Shown: positions 45,559 to 54,258 of the stretch, piece after piece
How the letters are laid out: each line of letters starts with the position of its first letter
How positions within the stretch are numbered: the first letter of the stretch is position 1
The notes under the pieces: generated by a model
Seen by the model: the letters and a program-made list of their open reading frames with translations, nothing else
The model's database searches: none
Told to the model about the DNA's origin: nothing
Made by a program: the position numbers and the translations under genes
Source: Pseudotabrizicola formosa
GTDB taxonomy: Bacteria > Pseudomonadota > Alphaproteobacteria > Rhodobacterales > Rhodobacteraceae
Assembly (NCBI RefSeq): GCF_002900965.1
Contig: NZ_PJOM01000002.1
Location: 124,001-188,000, forward strand
Direction of reading: 5' to 3'
DNA length: 64,000 nucleotides

Positions 45559-46146
45559 TCACCCAAATCGAGACGGATTCAAAAAGTGACGCACTTTCAG
45601 TAAGTTGGCGAAATTGAATTGCGCCGCAGTTGCAGCGGATTCGTCCGCTCCCGGTGCGAACAGAGACAGGGGTGCGCCGTTGAACCCCACGAGCGAGCCG
45701 AACAGCACGATCCCGCCGCGTCGTTGCGCCGACATGCGCTGCCCGAAGCCATGGGACAGTTCCACGACCGACCGGCAGTTCAGGTCCACCATATTGATCT
45801 CGGAGGCCATGTCTTGGTCTAGGAACGGCCCGATGGAGCCAAAGCCCGCAGCGGCCACGACAAGGCCCACCGGCGTGCTTTCCGTGAGCGACAGAAGGTC
45901 TGGCACAGCGGAGGGATCGGACAAGTCCATCGCCAAGACACGCACATCCGCGCCGAAACGGGTGCCCAGATCCAAGGCCATGTCGTGCAGGACGTCACCC
46001 CGCCGCGCGACAAGGATCAGATCAAAGCCCTGCTCGGCCAGTTGGACGGCAAAGGCGCGACCGATGCCGTCGCTGGCCCCCGTGATCAGGGCGGTGGAGC
46101 CGAAACGGCGCTTGAGGGCACTGTCCTTGCTTGGTGTTTTGGTCAT
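45559..46146 (-). pseudogene. Truncated short-chain dehydrogenase/reductase
   Basis: The first ~165 residues are a normal classical SDR: cofactor loop TALITGASDGIGRAFAVQL, VVAAAGFGSIG and the segment IVLFGSLVGFNGAPLS that precedes the catalytic Tyr-x3-Lys. Beyond this the frame changes character and ends after 195 residues, so the catalytic Tyr and Lys and the C-terminal half are missing. The coding change coincides with the left edge of the presumed acquired segment. It follows the RND pump gene by 27 bases on the same strand. The product is very unlikely to be an active dehydrogenase. Confidence 0.7.
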
Positions 46147-46173
46147 TTCTTGCCCTTTCCTATGGCTTCGCTG

Positions 46174-49100
46174 TCATTCGCCCGCGAGGCGGAGCGGCTT
46201 CATTTTGGGTTGAACATCGGCAGTGTGGCCCACGTCTGGCCTGCGCCGTGAAAGCGTCAGGGCGAACATCTGCGGCGTGAAGGCGAAGGCCAGCGTCACC
46301 GACAGGGCGACGCCGCCGGCCACCGACATCGCGAAGGGCGGCCAGAAGCCGCCTCCGCCCAGGATCAGGGGCAGGAAGCCACCCACGGTCGTGATGGTGG
46401 TCGAGGTGATGTGGCGTGCCGAGCCTGCCACGACATCGACCATGGCGGCGCGGTCCCCGGCGCTGGCCTTCGCATCTTCCTGCAGCCCCGAAAGCACGAT
46501 CAGGGCTGCATTGATCGACACCCCGATGGAGCCGATCACGCCGATGATCGCATTGATCCCGAAGGGATAGTCGAAGATCGCCAGCGCAAGCATCGACAGA
46601 CCCGCCGACAGGCCCGCGACCGTGAAGGCGATCAGCGTCAGGCGGAAGGAGTTGAAGGTCATCACCACAACCGCAATCGTCAGGGTGATGATCAGACCCA
46701 AGGGTGCGATGAGCGCCTGCACGGTGGAATTGCGCGCATCAGAGTCGCCGCCGGTTTCCAGCCGGATCCCCTGTGGCGGGGCATAGCCGCCCGCCTCGAG
46801 CACCGCCATCGCCTCGGCAAGCGCCACGGCGGGCAGGATGCCGGGCATGAGATATGCCTGAACGGTATTCACCCGCTCGCCATTGCGCCGCGTGATCATG
46901 CTTTCGGACGGTTCCAGCCGCAGGGTTCCAAGCGTCGACAGCGGCACCGCGGGGAACTGGCCCGAAGCTGCGACCGCTCCGGCCCCCGGCGGCTGGATCG
47001 GCATATCCCCGATGGCGACCGGATCACCGCGCAACCCTGCGCCAAGGCGCACGCGCACCGGGAGCTCTTCGGTCCCTTCGAGAAGCGAACCGCCGGTGAC
47101 GCCTTCCAGCCCCGCCTCCATCTGCCGGGCAACCTGACCCAGATCGAGACCCAAGAGACGCGCGCGGGCTTCGTCGATGTCCAGCGTGAGCTTGGGCGCA
47201 CCCCCCGCAATCCCGGTGCGGACCATGGCCACCGTGGAGACCTCGGCCAGCCGGGCGCGCAGGTCGTCGCCCGCAAGGCGCAGCGCGTCGATATCCTGGC
47301 CCACCAGACGCAGTTCCACCGGCGCATTGACCGGCGGGCCTTGTGTCAGACTGCGGATGACAAAGCGCGCTTGCAGGAACGCGGGCGGCAGATGGGTCTG
47401 TAGGTTGTCCAGCAGCCGCTCGGTTGCGGCAGGCGATGCGGTGCGGATCAGCGCCTGAGCGAAGGCCGGGGCCTGATCGCGGTCGCCCACCATGTTGTAG
47501 TAGAAGGCGGGTGCCGACCGGCCCATGACCCAGGCAACGTCAAGGATATCCTCCTTGGCCGTCAGCCTCGCGTCGATCTCGCGCACCACGCGCATCGTCT
47601 CGGCAATGCCGGTGCCGGGGGGCAGGTCGACCTCGATATGGAACTGGTCGCGGTCCACGCCCGGAAAGAACTGTGGTGTCAGTGTCGGCAGCGACAGGAA
47701 GCCGATCACCGGCAGGATCAGCGACAGCGCCACAGTGCGCAAGGGGTTGGCCATCGACAGGGCCAGCAGGCCGCGGAAATCGCGCATCAGAGGGCCGTCG
47801 CGCGCGGGCGCACCATCGCCCATGCGCAGCCAGCGCCCGGCAATGGCCGGGGTGATCGTGACGGCCACGACAAAGGACCAGGCCAGCATCACGATCACGG
47901 AAATGGCGATGGAGCCGACGAAATCCCCGGCTGGGCCGGGCAACAGCAACAGCGGCAGGAAGGACAGGATCGTGGTGATGGTGGATGCCGCAAGCGGCAT
48001 GGTCAGCCGCCGCACGGACCCCGCGACGGCGTCGATCCGCGTCAGGCCCTCACGCAGCCGCTTGCCCACCTCGTCCGTCATCACAATGGCGGCGTCGACC
48101 AAGAGGCCAAGTGCCACGATCAGGCCGGTGACACTCATCTGGTGGATCGGCACGGCCAGCGCGTTCAGCGTGGCGACGGAGGCCAAAGATACCACCGGAA
48201 GCACCATTGCCACGATCAGCGCCGCCCGCCACCCGAGGGTCACGAACAGGACCACCACGACCAGAACAACGCCGACGAGCATGTTCATGCCGACTTCCGC
48301 CAGCCGATCGAGGGTGTAGCGGCTCTGGTCGAACACGGTCTCGATCGACAGGCCCCAGGGCAGGGCTATGGCTTGGGCTGCCACAGCGGCGCGGATGCCG
48401 CCCATCCAGCGATCCACCTGCAATCCCACGCTCAATTTGGCGGAGACGAGGATTGCAGGTCGGCCCTGAAACAAAGCAGCCTCGGCCAAAGGCAGACGGG
48501 GGCCGCGGGTGATCTCGGCCACATCGCCCAACAGCGTCACGCGGCCATCCGCATCCTCGCGCAGCACAACCGCACGCAGGCGGTCAAGCGAGGTGATCTC
48601 TCCCGTAATCCCCAGGACCAGATCGGTTTCGTCACCGCGCAACCGGCCCGCCTGCACCTTGGCGTCGGCGGCGCGGATCGCGGCGGAGACTTCGTCGGCG
48701 GTCAGACCAAGGGCAGCCGTCCGGTCCGGGTGAAGCGTGACCAGCACTTCCTCCTCGGGCGCTCCGTGCAGATCGACGAGGCTGGTGCCCGGCACGCGGC
48801 GCAACCTGTCGGCCAGCGCCTCGGCTTCGCGGGCGGCCCGGGTCAGGCTGAACCCTTCGGGCAGGGTCAGGGCAAAGATCGCCGCATAACCACCCGCGCC
48901 ATCGCTGTCGAAATCGGGCTCCAGCACGCCCGCTGGAAACGCCCGCTGCGCGTCGGCCACCGCATCGCGGACCTGCGCCCAAAGCTGCTCGATGATCTCG
49001 GGCGGGACGGTTTCGATCAGTTCGACCGAGATGACCGAGATGCCGGTGGCGGATGTCGACGACACCTCGGCGATCTCGGGGATGGTGCGCAGCTCAGTCT

Positions 49101-49305
49101 CGATCTTGGTGGTCACCAACGCCTCGACACGGGCCGGATCGGCTCCGGGAAAGACAGTAGTGATCGTGGCGAAGATATTGGTGATCGTCGGGTCTTCCTG
49201 CCGCCCGATGGATACCAGCGCCGACAGGCCCGCCGACAGGATCACCAGAAGCGCCAGCATCACGAGGCGCGGTTGCCGGAAAAACAGCGTGTCCATGCGC
49301 GTCAC
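46174..49305 (-). CDS. RND-family efflux pump, inner-membrane subunit
   Basis: The 1043-residue protein has the AcrB/MexB-type architecture: 12 membrane segments, two large periplasmic loops, and the repeated opening FFRQPRLVMLALLVILSAGL. The proton-relay helix region GLLVDAAIVMTDEVGKRL is typical of the HAE-1/HME-type superfamily. GTG 49305 overlaps the adaptor stop by 4 bases; an internal ATG at 49296 is an alternative. With the adaptor upstream it should export drugs or other toxic compounds. No outer-membrane channel gene is adjacent. Confidence 0.93.
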   Translation of the reverse strand: MTRMDTLFFRQPRLVMLALLVILSAGLSALVSIGRQEDPTITNIFATITTVFPGADPARVEALVTTKIETELRTIPEIAEVSSTSATGISVISVELIETVPPEIIEQLWAQVRDAVADAQRAFPAGVLEPDFDSDGAGGYAAIFALTLPEGFSLTRAAREAEALADRLRRVPGTSLVDLHGAPEEEVLVTLHPDRTAALGLTADEVSAAIRAADAKVQAGRLRGDETDLVLGITGEITSLDRLRAVVLREDADGRVTLLGDVAEITRGPRLPLAEAALFQGRPAILVSAKLSVGLQVDRWMGGIRAAVAAQAIALPWGLSIETVFDQSRYTLDRLAEVGMNMLVGVVLVVVVLFVTLGWRAALIVAMVLPVVSLASVATLNALAVPIHQMSVTGLIVALGLLVDAAIVMTDEVGKRLREGLTRIDAVAGSVRRLTMPLAASTITTILSFLPLLLLPGPAGDFVGSIAISVIVMLAWSFVVAVTITPAIAGRWLRMGDGAPARDGPLMRDFRGLLALSMANPLRTVALSLILPVIGFLSLPTLTPQFFPGVDRDQFHIEVDLPPGTGIAETMRVVREIDARLTAKEDILDVAWVMGRSAPAFYYNMVGDRDQAPAFAQALIRTASPAATERLLDNLQTHLPPAFLQARFVIRSLTQGPPVNAPVELRLVGQDIDALRLAGDDLRARLAEVSTVAMVRTGIAGGAPKLTLDIDEARARLLGLDLGQVARQMEAGLEGVTGGSLLEGTEELPVRVRLGAGLRGDPVAIGDMPIQPPGAGAVAASGQFPAVPLSTLGTLRLEPSESMITRRNGERVNTVQAYLMPGILPAVALAEAMAVLEAGGYAPPQGIRLETGGDSDARNSTVQALIAPLGLIITLTIAVVVMTFNSFRLTLIAFTVAGLSAGLSMLALAIFDYPFGINAIIGVIGSIGVSINAALIVLSGLQEDAKASAGDRAAMVDVVAGSARHITSTTITTVGGFLPLILGGGGFWPPFAMSVAGGVALSVTLAFAFTPQMFALTLSRRRPDVGHTADVQPKMKPLRLAGE

Positions 49306-50447
49306 TCCACCTGTGCCAGAATAAGCTGGCCCGGCGCGACGCGGTCGGGCGCCTCGGCCACGATCCGCGCGCCGGGGGGCAGATCGCCGCGCAGGAACAC
49401 GCGATTGCCATCGCTGTGGATGACCTCGACCGCCGCAGGCAGGGTTCGGTCGCCCATCGCCGTGGCCTCAACCGCCATCACCGACCACGACCCGCGCGCG
49501 CCTTCGCGCAAGGCACTGAGCGGGGCCCAGAATCCGGGATCGTCCACCCTCTGCGTCAAAAGAAGCGCCACGGTGTTGCCCAGGACGGGTGCGGCCCCGT
49601 GGGGCAGGGTGACGACGACCGAGCGGCTGCGGGTGTTGGGGTCAAGGTCCGGTCGGATCTGGCGCAGGGTGGCTTCCAATTCCTCACCGCCCAACGCGAT
49701 GGTCACGCGGTCCCCGACGGCAAGCCCAGCGGCCATTTCAGGCGGCAGGCCGACCCGGGCGCGGGCAGGCTCTGTGTCAAACAGCACCAGAACGGTCTGC
49801 CCCGCCGCCGCCGTCTGCCCCGGATCGGCCATGCGCGCGCCGATGCGGGCGGGATAGGGGGCCGTCAGCACGGATTTTTCCAGCCGCACGTCAACGCCCG
49901 CCATGCGCGCGCGGACAGCCGCCATCCCGGCTTCGGTGCGCGCCAGCGTCAGTCGGGCATCGTCTTGCGCCGCGACCGAGGTAAAGCCCCGCTCCGTCAG
50001 CGCGTCGTTGCGTGCCAGCGTCAGCCGGGCACGTTCAGCGTCAGCCGCCAAGGCCGCCAAGTCCGCCTCGAGCGCCGCACGTTCCGGGGTCAGGGCGCTG
50101 GTGTCCAGCCGCGCCAGCACCGCGCCCGCGGCGACGACATCACCTTCCTCGACCAGCACTTGCGTGATCCGCCCGCCCAGTTCGAACCCCAGATCGGTTC
50201 GCGCCGCCGCCTCGATCTGGCCTGTGAACCGTCGGGTGACGGTGTAACCCGGTGTCAGCTCTACCGACATCACGCCGACCGATGTCCGCGGTGCAGCAGC
50301 AGCAGGGGCGACATCGCCCTCGGCTGTGATCAGAGAAAACCCTCCGATGACTGCAGCCGCAGCTGCCCCGCAGATCATGAGCGTCGTCGTCATGGTCCGC
50401 ACCCGACCAAGCGCCGTTCGAAAACCTGATGCCATACGCTGGGTCAT
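49302..50447 (-). CDS. RND efflux periplasmic adaptor subunit
   Basis: The 381-residue membrane-fusion protein has an N-terminal membrane anchor (MTTTLMICGAAAAAVIGGFSLI), a lipoyl-type half-motif FELGGRITQVLVEEGDVVAAG, a helical hairpin (~115-170), the second lipoyl half SVLTAPYPARIGARMADPGQ, and a beta-barrel domain. It links the pump to an outer-membrane channel. It is coupled to the pump gene by a 4-base overlap. Confidence 0.92.
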   Translation of the reverse strand: MTQRMASGFRTALGRVRTMTTTLMICGAAAAAVIGGFSLITAEGDVAPAAAAPRTSVGVMSVELTPGYTVTRRFTGQIEAAARTDLGFELGGRITQVLVEEGDVVAAGAVLARLDTSALTPERAALEADLAALAADAERARLTLARNDALTERGFTSVAAQDDARLTLARTEAGMAAVRARMAGVDVRLEKSVLTAPYPARIGARMADPGQTAAAGQTVLVLFDTEPARARVGLPPEMAAGLAVGDRVTIALGGEELEATLRQIRPDLDPNTRSRSVVVTLPHGAAPVLGNTVALLLTQRVDDPGFWAPLSALREGARGSWSVMAVEATAMGDRTLPAAVEVIHSDGNRVFLRGDLPPGARIVAEAPDRVAPGQLILAQVE

Positions 50448-50472
50448 GGAAGGACTGCTCCAATAAAGTTAG

Positions 50473-50504
50473 ATGTACTTACATATGTTAGAATCGCTCA
50501 CTTT
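50473..50504. promoter_or_regulatory. Candidate TetR-type operator region upstream of the adaptor gene
   Basis: The 12-bp near-palindrome ATGTACTTACAT (50473-50484) and the half-site TCACTTT (50498-50504) lie just upstream of the adaptor gene. The same TCACTTT half-site, also preceded by ATGTTA, forms the perfect inverted repeat at 51087-51107. Confidence 0.4.
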
Positions 50505-50582
50505 GGCAATAGGGAGTGAACTGCGGCGCGCGGCGCAGCCGGAGCGGGCTGATGTGTAAGGGGAGACAAGGGGGGCGCGCCC

Positions 50583-50891
50583 TCATACCGCACGCCCACG
50601 CTCCAGCCAGATCGCGTGGACCTCGGACCAGTCGGGGGCGTGCTGCGCAGGGTAGCCAACCACTTTCCCCGTCGCGATGCGGGGAAACAGACGCATGGCC
50701 TCAAGATGAGCATCCGCAGTCAGATAGGCCCGCATGGCATCCTTGTCGGTCCAGACCGAAAGCGTGTGATGAACGCCGTTGATGGTACGGGCATCGGCGG
50801 AAATGTTGCCGGGTGCCTTCCGCACTTGCACCATGGACTTCATAGCATGCAACCAGAAGGACGGGATGTGCCAGATCCGCCGCACCTGCAA
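50583..50891 (-). CDS. Small antibiotic-biosynthesis-monooxygenase-like (ferredoxin-like fold) protein
   Basis: From TTG 50891 the product is 102 residues. The segments SMVQVRKAPGNISADARTI, HHTLSVWTDKDAMRAYL and AHLEAMRLFPRIATGKVVGY resemble ABM/spheroidene-monooxygenase-like ferredoxin folds. The frame stays open upstream, reading FYVSITG before the first TTG, but has no ATG, GTG or TTG there; the native start may have been lost. It lies between the TetR gene and the efflux genes and shares their strand orientation with the pump. A detoxifying or accessory role is possible. Confidence 0.6.
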   Translation of the reverse strand: MQVRRIWHIPSFWLHAMKSMVQVRKAPGNISADARTINGVHHTLSVWTDKDAMRAYLTADAHLEAMRLFPRIATGKVVGYPAQHAPDWSEVHAIWLERGRAV

Positions 50892-50950
50892 GCCGGTGAT
50901 GGAAACATAGAAGTGCTGCTGCCTCGGACTGTCCCTTCAGTGTCAAGCGC

Positions 50951-50974
50951 CTCCCCCTGCGGAACGCAGGGGAG
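50951..50974 (-). repeat. Hairpin in the leader of the efflux operon
   Basis: CCCCTGCG (50954-50961) pairs with CGCAGGGG (50965-50972) over a 3-base loop, extended by two pairs beyond a bulge. It lies between the minus-strand promoter at 51054-51082 and the small monooxygenase-like gene. It might attenuate or stabilise the transcript. Confidence 0.4.
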
Positions 50975-51053
50975 CCGATCTGTTGCGAGAAATCCCTTCG
51001 TGACGGACAGTCGCGAGGTGCAGGATAGGGAGGGGCGCTCCTGCCCTTGTAAA

Positions 51054-51082
51054 GATATGTGAGCGGTGCTAACTTTCGTCAA
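51054..51082 (-). promoter_or_regulatory. Probable promoter of the efflux operon
   Basis: On the minus strand TTGACG (51082-51077) and CATATC (51059-51054) are 17 bases apart. The TetR-type inverted repeat lies 4 bases upstream of this -35. Confidence 0.5.
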
Positions 51083-51086
51083 CAAG

Positions 51087-51107
51087 AAAGTGAATGTTAC
51101 TCACTTT
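51087..51107. promoter_or_regulatory. TetR-type operator
   Basis: AAAGTGA (51087-51093) and TCACTTT (51101-51107) are perfect inverted repeats around a 7-base spacer, 19 bases before the TetR start codon. The position would allow control of both tetR and the divergent efflux operon. Confidence 0.65.
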
Positions 51108-51126
51108 ACTGAAAGGCCAAGTCACC

Positions 51127-51771
51127 ATGTCGACCGACCCGTCCGCCCCAGATGCCGCGCCGACCGTGACGCCCAAGGCCGCCTATCACCACGGTGACCT
51201 TCGCGCGCAACTCATCGCAGCCGTCCGGGAACTGGTCGAAACGCATGGCCCGGACGGTTTCTCCGTGGCCGAGGCTGCACGCCGCGCCGGTGTCAGCTCC
51301 GCAGCGCCCTACAAGCATTTCAAGGATCGTCACGAAATCCTCCGGGGGGTCGTGAGTGAAGCGATGGACCGGTTGCGCGCCGCAATGGAAGCGGGTGCCG
51401 CAGCCCACCCTCATGGTTCACTCGAAGCCGTCGCAGCGGTGGGGTTGGCCTATGTCGCCTTTGCCCGGGCCGAACCGGGGGTATTCCGGCTGGTATTCGG
51501 CCTGACAGAGGGGCATGAGAACGCCCCTGACCTGCTGGCCAAGGGCGAAGGCTGTTTTGGCGTGGTCGTAAGGGCTGTTGCTGCGCGACTAGAGCTGCCG
51601 GCAGGGGACGGACAAGTCCAGCGCCGCGCCTATATGCTGTGGTCCTTTGTCCATGGCCATTCGTTCCTGACCATCGATATGAAGCACAAGGTCGCAAGCG
51701 CCGAGATTGACGATTGGGATTATTTGGTATCGATCAGCCGCGCGATCCTTGCCTCGGCGGCGCAGGCATGA
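51127..51771 (+). CDS. TetR-family transcriptional regulator
   Basis: ATG 51127 gives 214 residues; an ATG at 51094 lies inside the operator and is not used. The N-terminal helix-turn-helix is FSVAEAARRAGVSSAAPYKHF, with TetR signature residues around HGDLRAQLIAAVRELVE. The C-terminal domain (FARAEPGVFRLVFGL, then WSFVHGHSFLTID) is of the WHG type. It diverges from the monooxygenase-adaptor-pump operon and is probably its repressor, released by an exported compound. Confidence 0.9.
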   Translation: MSTDPSAPDAAPTVTPKAAYHHGDLRAQLIAAVRELVETHGPDGFSVAEAARRAGVSSAAPYKHFKDRHEILRGVVSEAMDRLRAAMEAGAAAHPHGSLEAVAAVGLAYVAFARAEPGVFRLVFGLTEGHENAPDLLAKGEGCFGVVVRAVAARLELPAGDGQVQRRAYMLWSFVHGHSFLTIDMKHKVASAEIDDWDYLVSISRAILASAAQA

Positions 51772-52128
51772 CGCCGGGTCCGTGCCGGTTGTCTCGGGCC
51801 GTGCCACAGCAAGGCGGTCATGATGCTCCGAGCCCGCACAGTCGGCCTTGCCGCAGACCTTGGCAAGAACGCGCGCTGTGATCACCGACCCGGTGGTTGC
51901 CGTCGAGGCCGTTGCCCGCTCGCTGGACATGTCTGTTCCGTCCGTATTGCTGCTATAGCCTGCTCTGGTCCTTGTGTCGCCGCTCAGCGGCATACCGGGC
52001 TTGTCATCCTTTGCTGGGCTGACGATTGCGCTGATCGCCTTTCAAAATCTGATCGGGTCAGGGTGTCCCGCCCCCTTACGCTCCGCCACGGACTGCTGGC
52101 CTGTCTTCGCGCCCTGCGGCCGCGCAGA
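51772..52128. other. Degenerate junction region, possible ExoD-like remnant
   Basis: No intact gene fits these 357 bases. In the plus frame, bases ~51941-52056 read a hydrophobic stretch, SPLSGIPGLSSFAGLTIALI, that resembles the C-terminus of ExoD-type membrane proteins, but a TAG at 51956-51958 interrupts it and the rest is absent. Open frames on both strands here have poor protein character. It marks the boundary between the efflux gene cluster and the core gene rsgA, and looks like decayed sequence. Confidence 0.35.
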
Positions 52129-53175
52129 TCACCGGCGCCTTGAGGGCAGCTTGGTGGTCCGGTTGCCGCGCGGGCCGGACTGGACCGGTGTATTGGCGCG
52201 GTTTTCATCCTGCAGTTTGCGCCACCGCTCCAACCGCGCTGCGTCCAGCGTGCCGGCGGCGATGGCGGCCTGCACCGCACAGCCGGGTTCATGCGCATGG
52301 GTACAGTCGCGAAAGCGACAGGCGGGGGCCAGCTCGGTGATCTCGGCAAACAGCTGGTCCAGCCCGAAGGCGGTGTCGGCGATATGCAGCGTCCGCATGC
52401 CCGGCGTGTCGATCACCCAGCCGCCCGCCCTGATCGGGTGAAGCGAGCGCGCCGTGGTGGTGTGCCGCCCCTTGGCATCGGACAGGCGGATGCTGCCGGT
52501 TTCCTGCGCGTCCTTGCCGGATTTTCCGGCCAATGTGTTCAGCAGCGATGACTTGCCCACCCCCGATGAGCCGACAAGGGCCACGGTCTGGCCCGGAGCG
52601 CACCACGGGGCCAGCAGATCGGCGGCCTGCGCCGACTGGGCGTTCAGCGCCACAACCGCAAGCCCGCGTTGCAGGCCCGCGACCTGTGCGATGTAGGGTG
52701 CGGCGTCGGGCACCTGATCGGCCTTGGTCAGAACCATCACCGGATTGGTGCCCGCCTCATTGGCAAAGGCCAGATAGCGTTCCAGCCGGGCCGGATTCAG
52801 GTCTTCGTTGCACGAGGTGACGATGAACAGCGTATCGACATTGGCGGCAATCAGCTGCGGCGCGCGCGCGCCTTCGGTATGGCGTTGCAGCACTGATTTG
52901 CGGGTCAAGCGGCGCAGCAGCAGCCTGCTGTGCGGATCGACCAACACCCAGTCGCCCACCGCATAATCGGCGGTGCTGGCCTGCGCCGACATCGACAGCC
53001 GGACCGGCTCGCCATCAGACACCGCGGTGACCCGGGCGCGATGCACCGTGGCGATGCGCATGCGGTCAAGGCTCTGCTCGGCATCGCTCAGCTGATCGTC
53101 AAAGAAGGCCGACCAGCCAAGGCCGGGCGGAGAGAGGGGAGGGGGCTCTGGGGTATGGGTCATGGCTGACTGCAT
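52129..53175 (-). CDS. rsgA: Ribosome small-subunit-dependent GTPase A
   Basis: This circularly permuted GTPase aids 30S subunit maturation. ATG 53175 (348 residues) has AGGAT upstream; ATG 53163 is an alternative. The G-motifs appear in permuted order: VMVLTKADQ (G4), then VALVGSSGVGKSSLLNTL (G1), then VIDTPGMRTL (G3). The zinc knuckle CRFRDCTHAHEPGCAV and an N-terminal OB domain complete the protein. The tail is basic. Confidence 0.94.
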   Translation of the reverse strand: MQSAMTHTPEPPPLSPPGLGWSAFFDDQLSDAEQSLDRMRIATVHRARVTAVSDGEPVRLSMSAQASTADYAVGDWVLVDPHSRLLLRRLTRKSVLQRHTEGARAPQLIAANVDTLFIVTSCNEDLNPARLERYLAFANEAGTNPVMVLTKADQVPDAAPYIAQVAGLQRGLAVVALNAQSAQAADLLAPWCAPGQTVALVGSSGVGKSSLLNTLAGKSGKDAQETGSIRLSDAKGRHTTTARSLHPIRAGGWVIDTPGMRTLHIADTAFGLDQLFAEITELAPACRFRDCTHAHEPGCAVQAAIAAGTLDAARLERWRKLQDENRANTPVQSGPRGNRTTKLPSRRR

Positions 53176-53236
53176 GATCCTGACTTTGGTGCAATGCAAG
53201 TGGTCGTCACCCGCAGCGGGCAGGCCGGTGCTGCCC

Positions 53237-54091
53237 TCATGCGAGAAGGCGGTCAGGCAATGGGATATCCCAGATCTTGCAGGCATTCGCGTGCAGGATC
53301 GCATCCCGCTCGCTGCCCGACAATTCTGCCAGCAGCGCCTGGCTGGTGGCGACCCATTCGGCAAGGTCAGAGTGCAGGGTGCAGACCGGGCTGTCAGAGC
53401 CCCAGACCATACGATCCGGGCCGAACTGGTCCAGAACATGGCTGACCCAGGGGCGCAAACCGGCCAATGTCCAGGTGCCGCCCGTATAGGCGGTGATCCC
53501 AGACAGTTTCAAAATCACATTCGGGCGCCGCGCCAGTGCGGTGATGTCAGCGGCCCAGGCGTCAAACGCCCCCCCCGCAATGTCGGGCACGCCGCAATGG
53601 TCGAGCACAAAGACCGTGTCAGGGCAGGCATCCACCAATTCGGCGGCAAGCGGCAGCTGCCGCGCCAGCATCACAATATCAAATGGCAGCCCGGCCTTGC
53701 CCAGACGCCCGATGTTGTCGCGAAACTGTGCGGTTTGCGACACCGTATCCGGGACCTCATGCAAAATCCGGCGCACGCCCTTGACCACGCGGCGGTCAAC
53801 CCGGTCCAGCCAGCCGGCAAAACCGCTCGACTCGGGCCGCGCCGAGGCAATCGCCCCGCGGATCAGACTGCCCGGCCGCTGCATCAATTCGGCGACAAAG
53901 GCGGTCTCCGCCTCGATATCAGCCTCGGCCACATCAACCTCCATGTGCAGCACATCGGTGATGCCGATGCGGCGGGCGGTGGTCTCATAGGCGTCATAGC
54001 TCCAGTCACGGTTCAGCGCCGGGGCGGTGTTCAGCCATGGATAGGACATTCGGCTGCGGTCCACGAGATGCAGATGCGTGTCAAAGATCAT
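53237..54091 (-). CDS. Amidohydrolase family protein (sugar lactonase type)
   Basis: The 284-residue TIM-barrel hydrolase has the metal-binding IFDTHLHLVD at the N-terminus, FVLDHCGVPD with a further His, and VWGSDSPVC with the catalytic Asp. This is the layout of amidohydrolase-2 enzymes such as L-fuconolactonase and L-rhamnonolactonase. A lactonase is plausible, but the genes for a sugar-acid pathway are not adjacent. The stop lies 61 bases before the rsgA start. Confidence 0.8.
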   Translation of the reverse strand: MIFDTHLHLVDRSRMSYPWLNTAPALNRDWSYDAYETTARRIGITDVLHMEVDVAEADIEAETAFVAELMQRPGSLIRGAIASARPESSGFAGWLDRVDRRVVKGVRRILHEVPDTVSQTAQFRDNIGRLGKAGLPFDIVMLARQLPLAAELVDACPDTVFVLDHCGVPDIAGGAFDAWAADITALARRPNVILKLSGITAYTGGTWTLAGLRPWVSHVLDQFGPDRMVWGSDSPVCTLHSDLAEWVATSQALLAELSGSERDAILHANACKIWDIPLPDRLLA

Positions 54092-54258
54092 GAACCTATC
54101 CCTTTTCCATCGTGGCCGCCGTCCTTTTCCCTGATTTAGGCGACTTGGTGGCAGATGTCACCTGCGCAGCTGGCAAGGCGACGGTGGCCGCGCCCTGCAT
54201 GGCACCGGGCCTGCTGCAGCCCTGATCCCACCCTGTGGCGGGGATTGCGGCAGCCGGG

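Noticed and set aside
47638-49857. 739-codon plus-strand open frame opposite the RND pump and adaptor genes
   Set aside because: Antisense shadow of two well-recognised genes.
51974-52441. Plus-strand open frame crossing into rsgA
   Set aside because: Only its first ~30 residues look protein-like (ExoD-like tail); the rest is antisense to rsgA.
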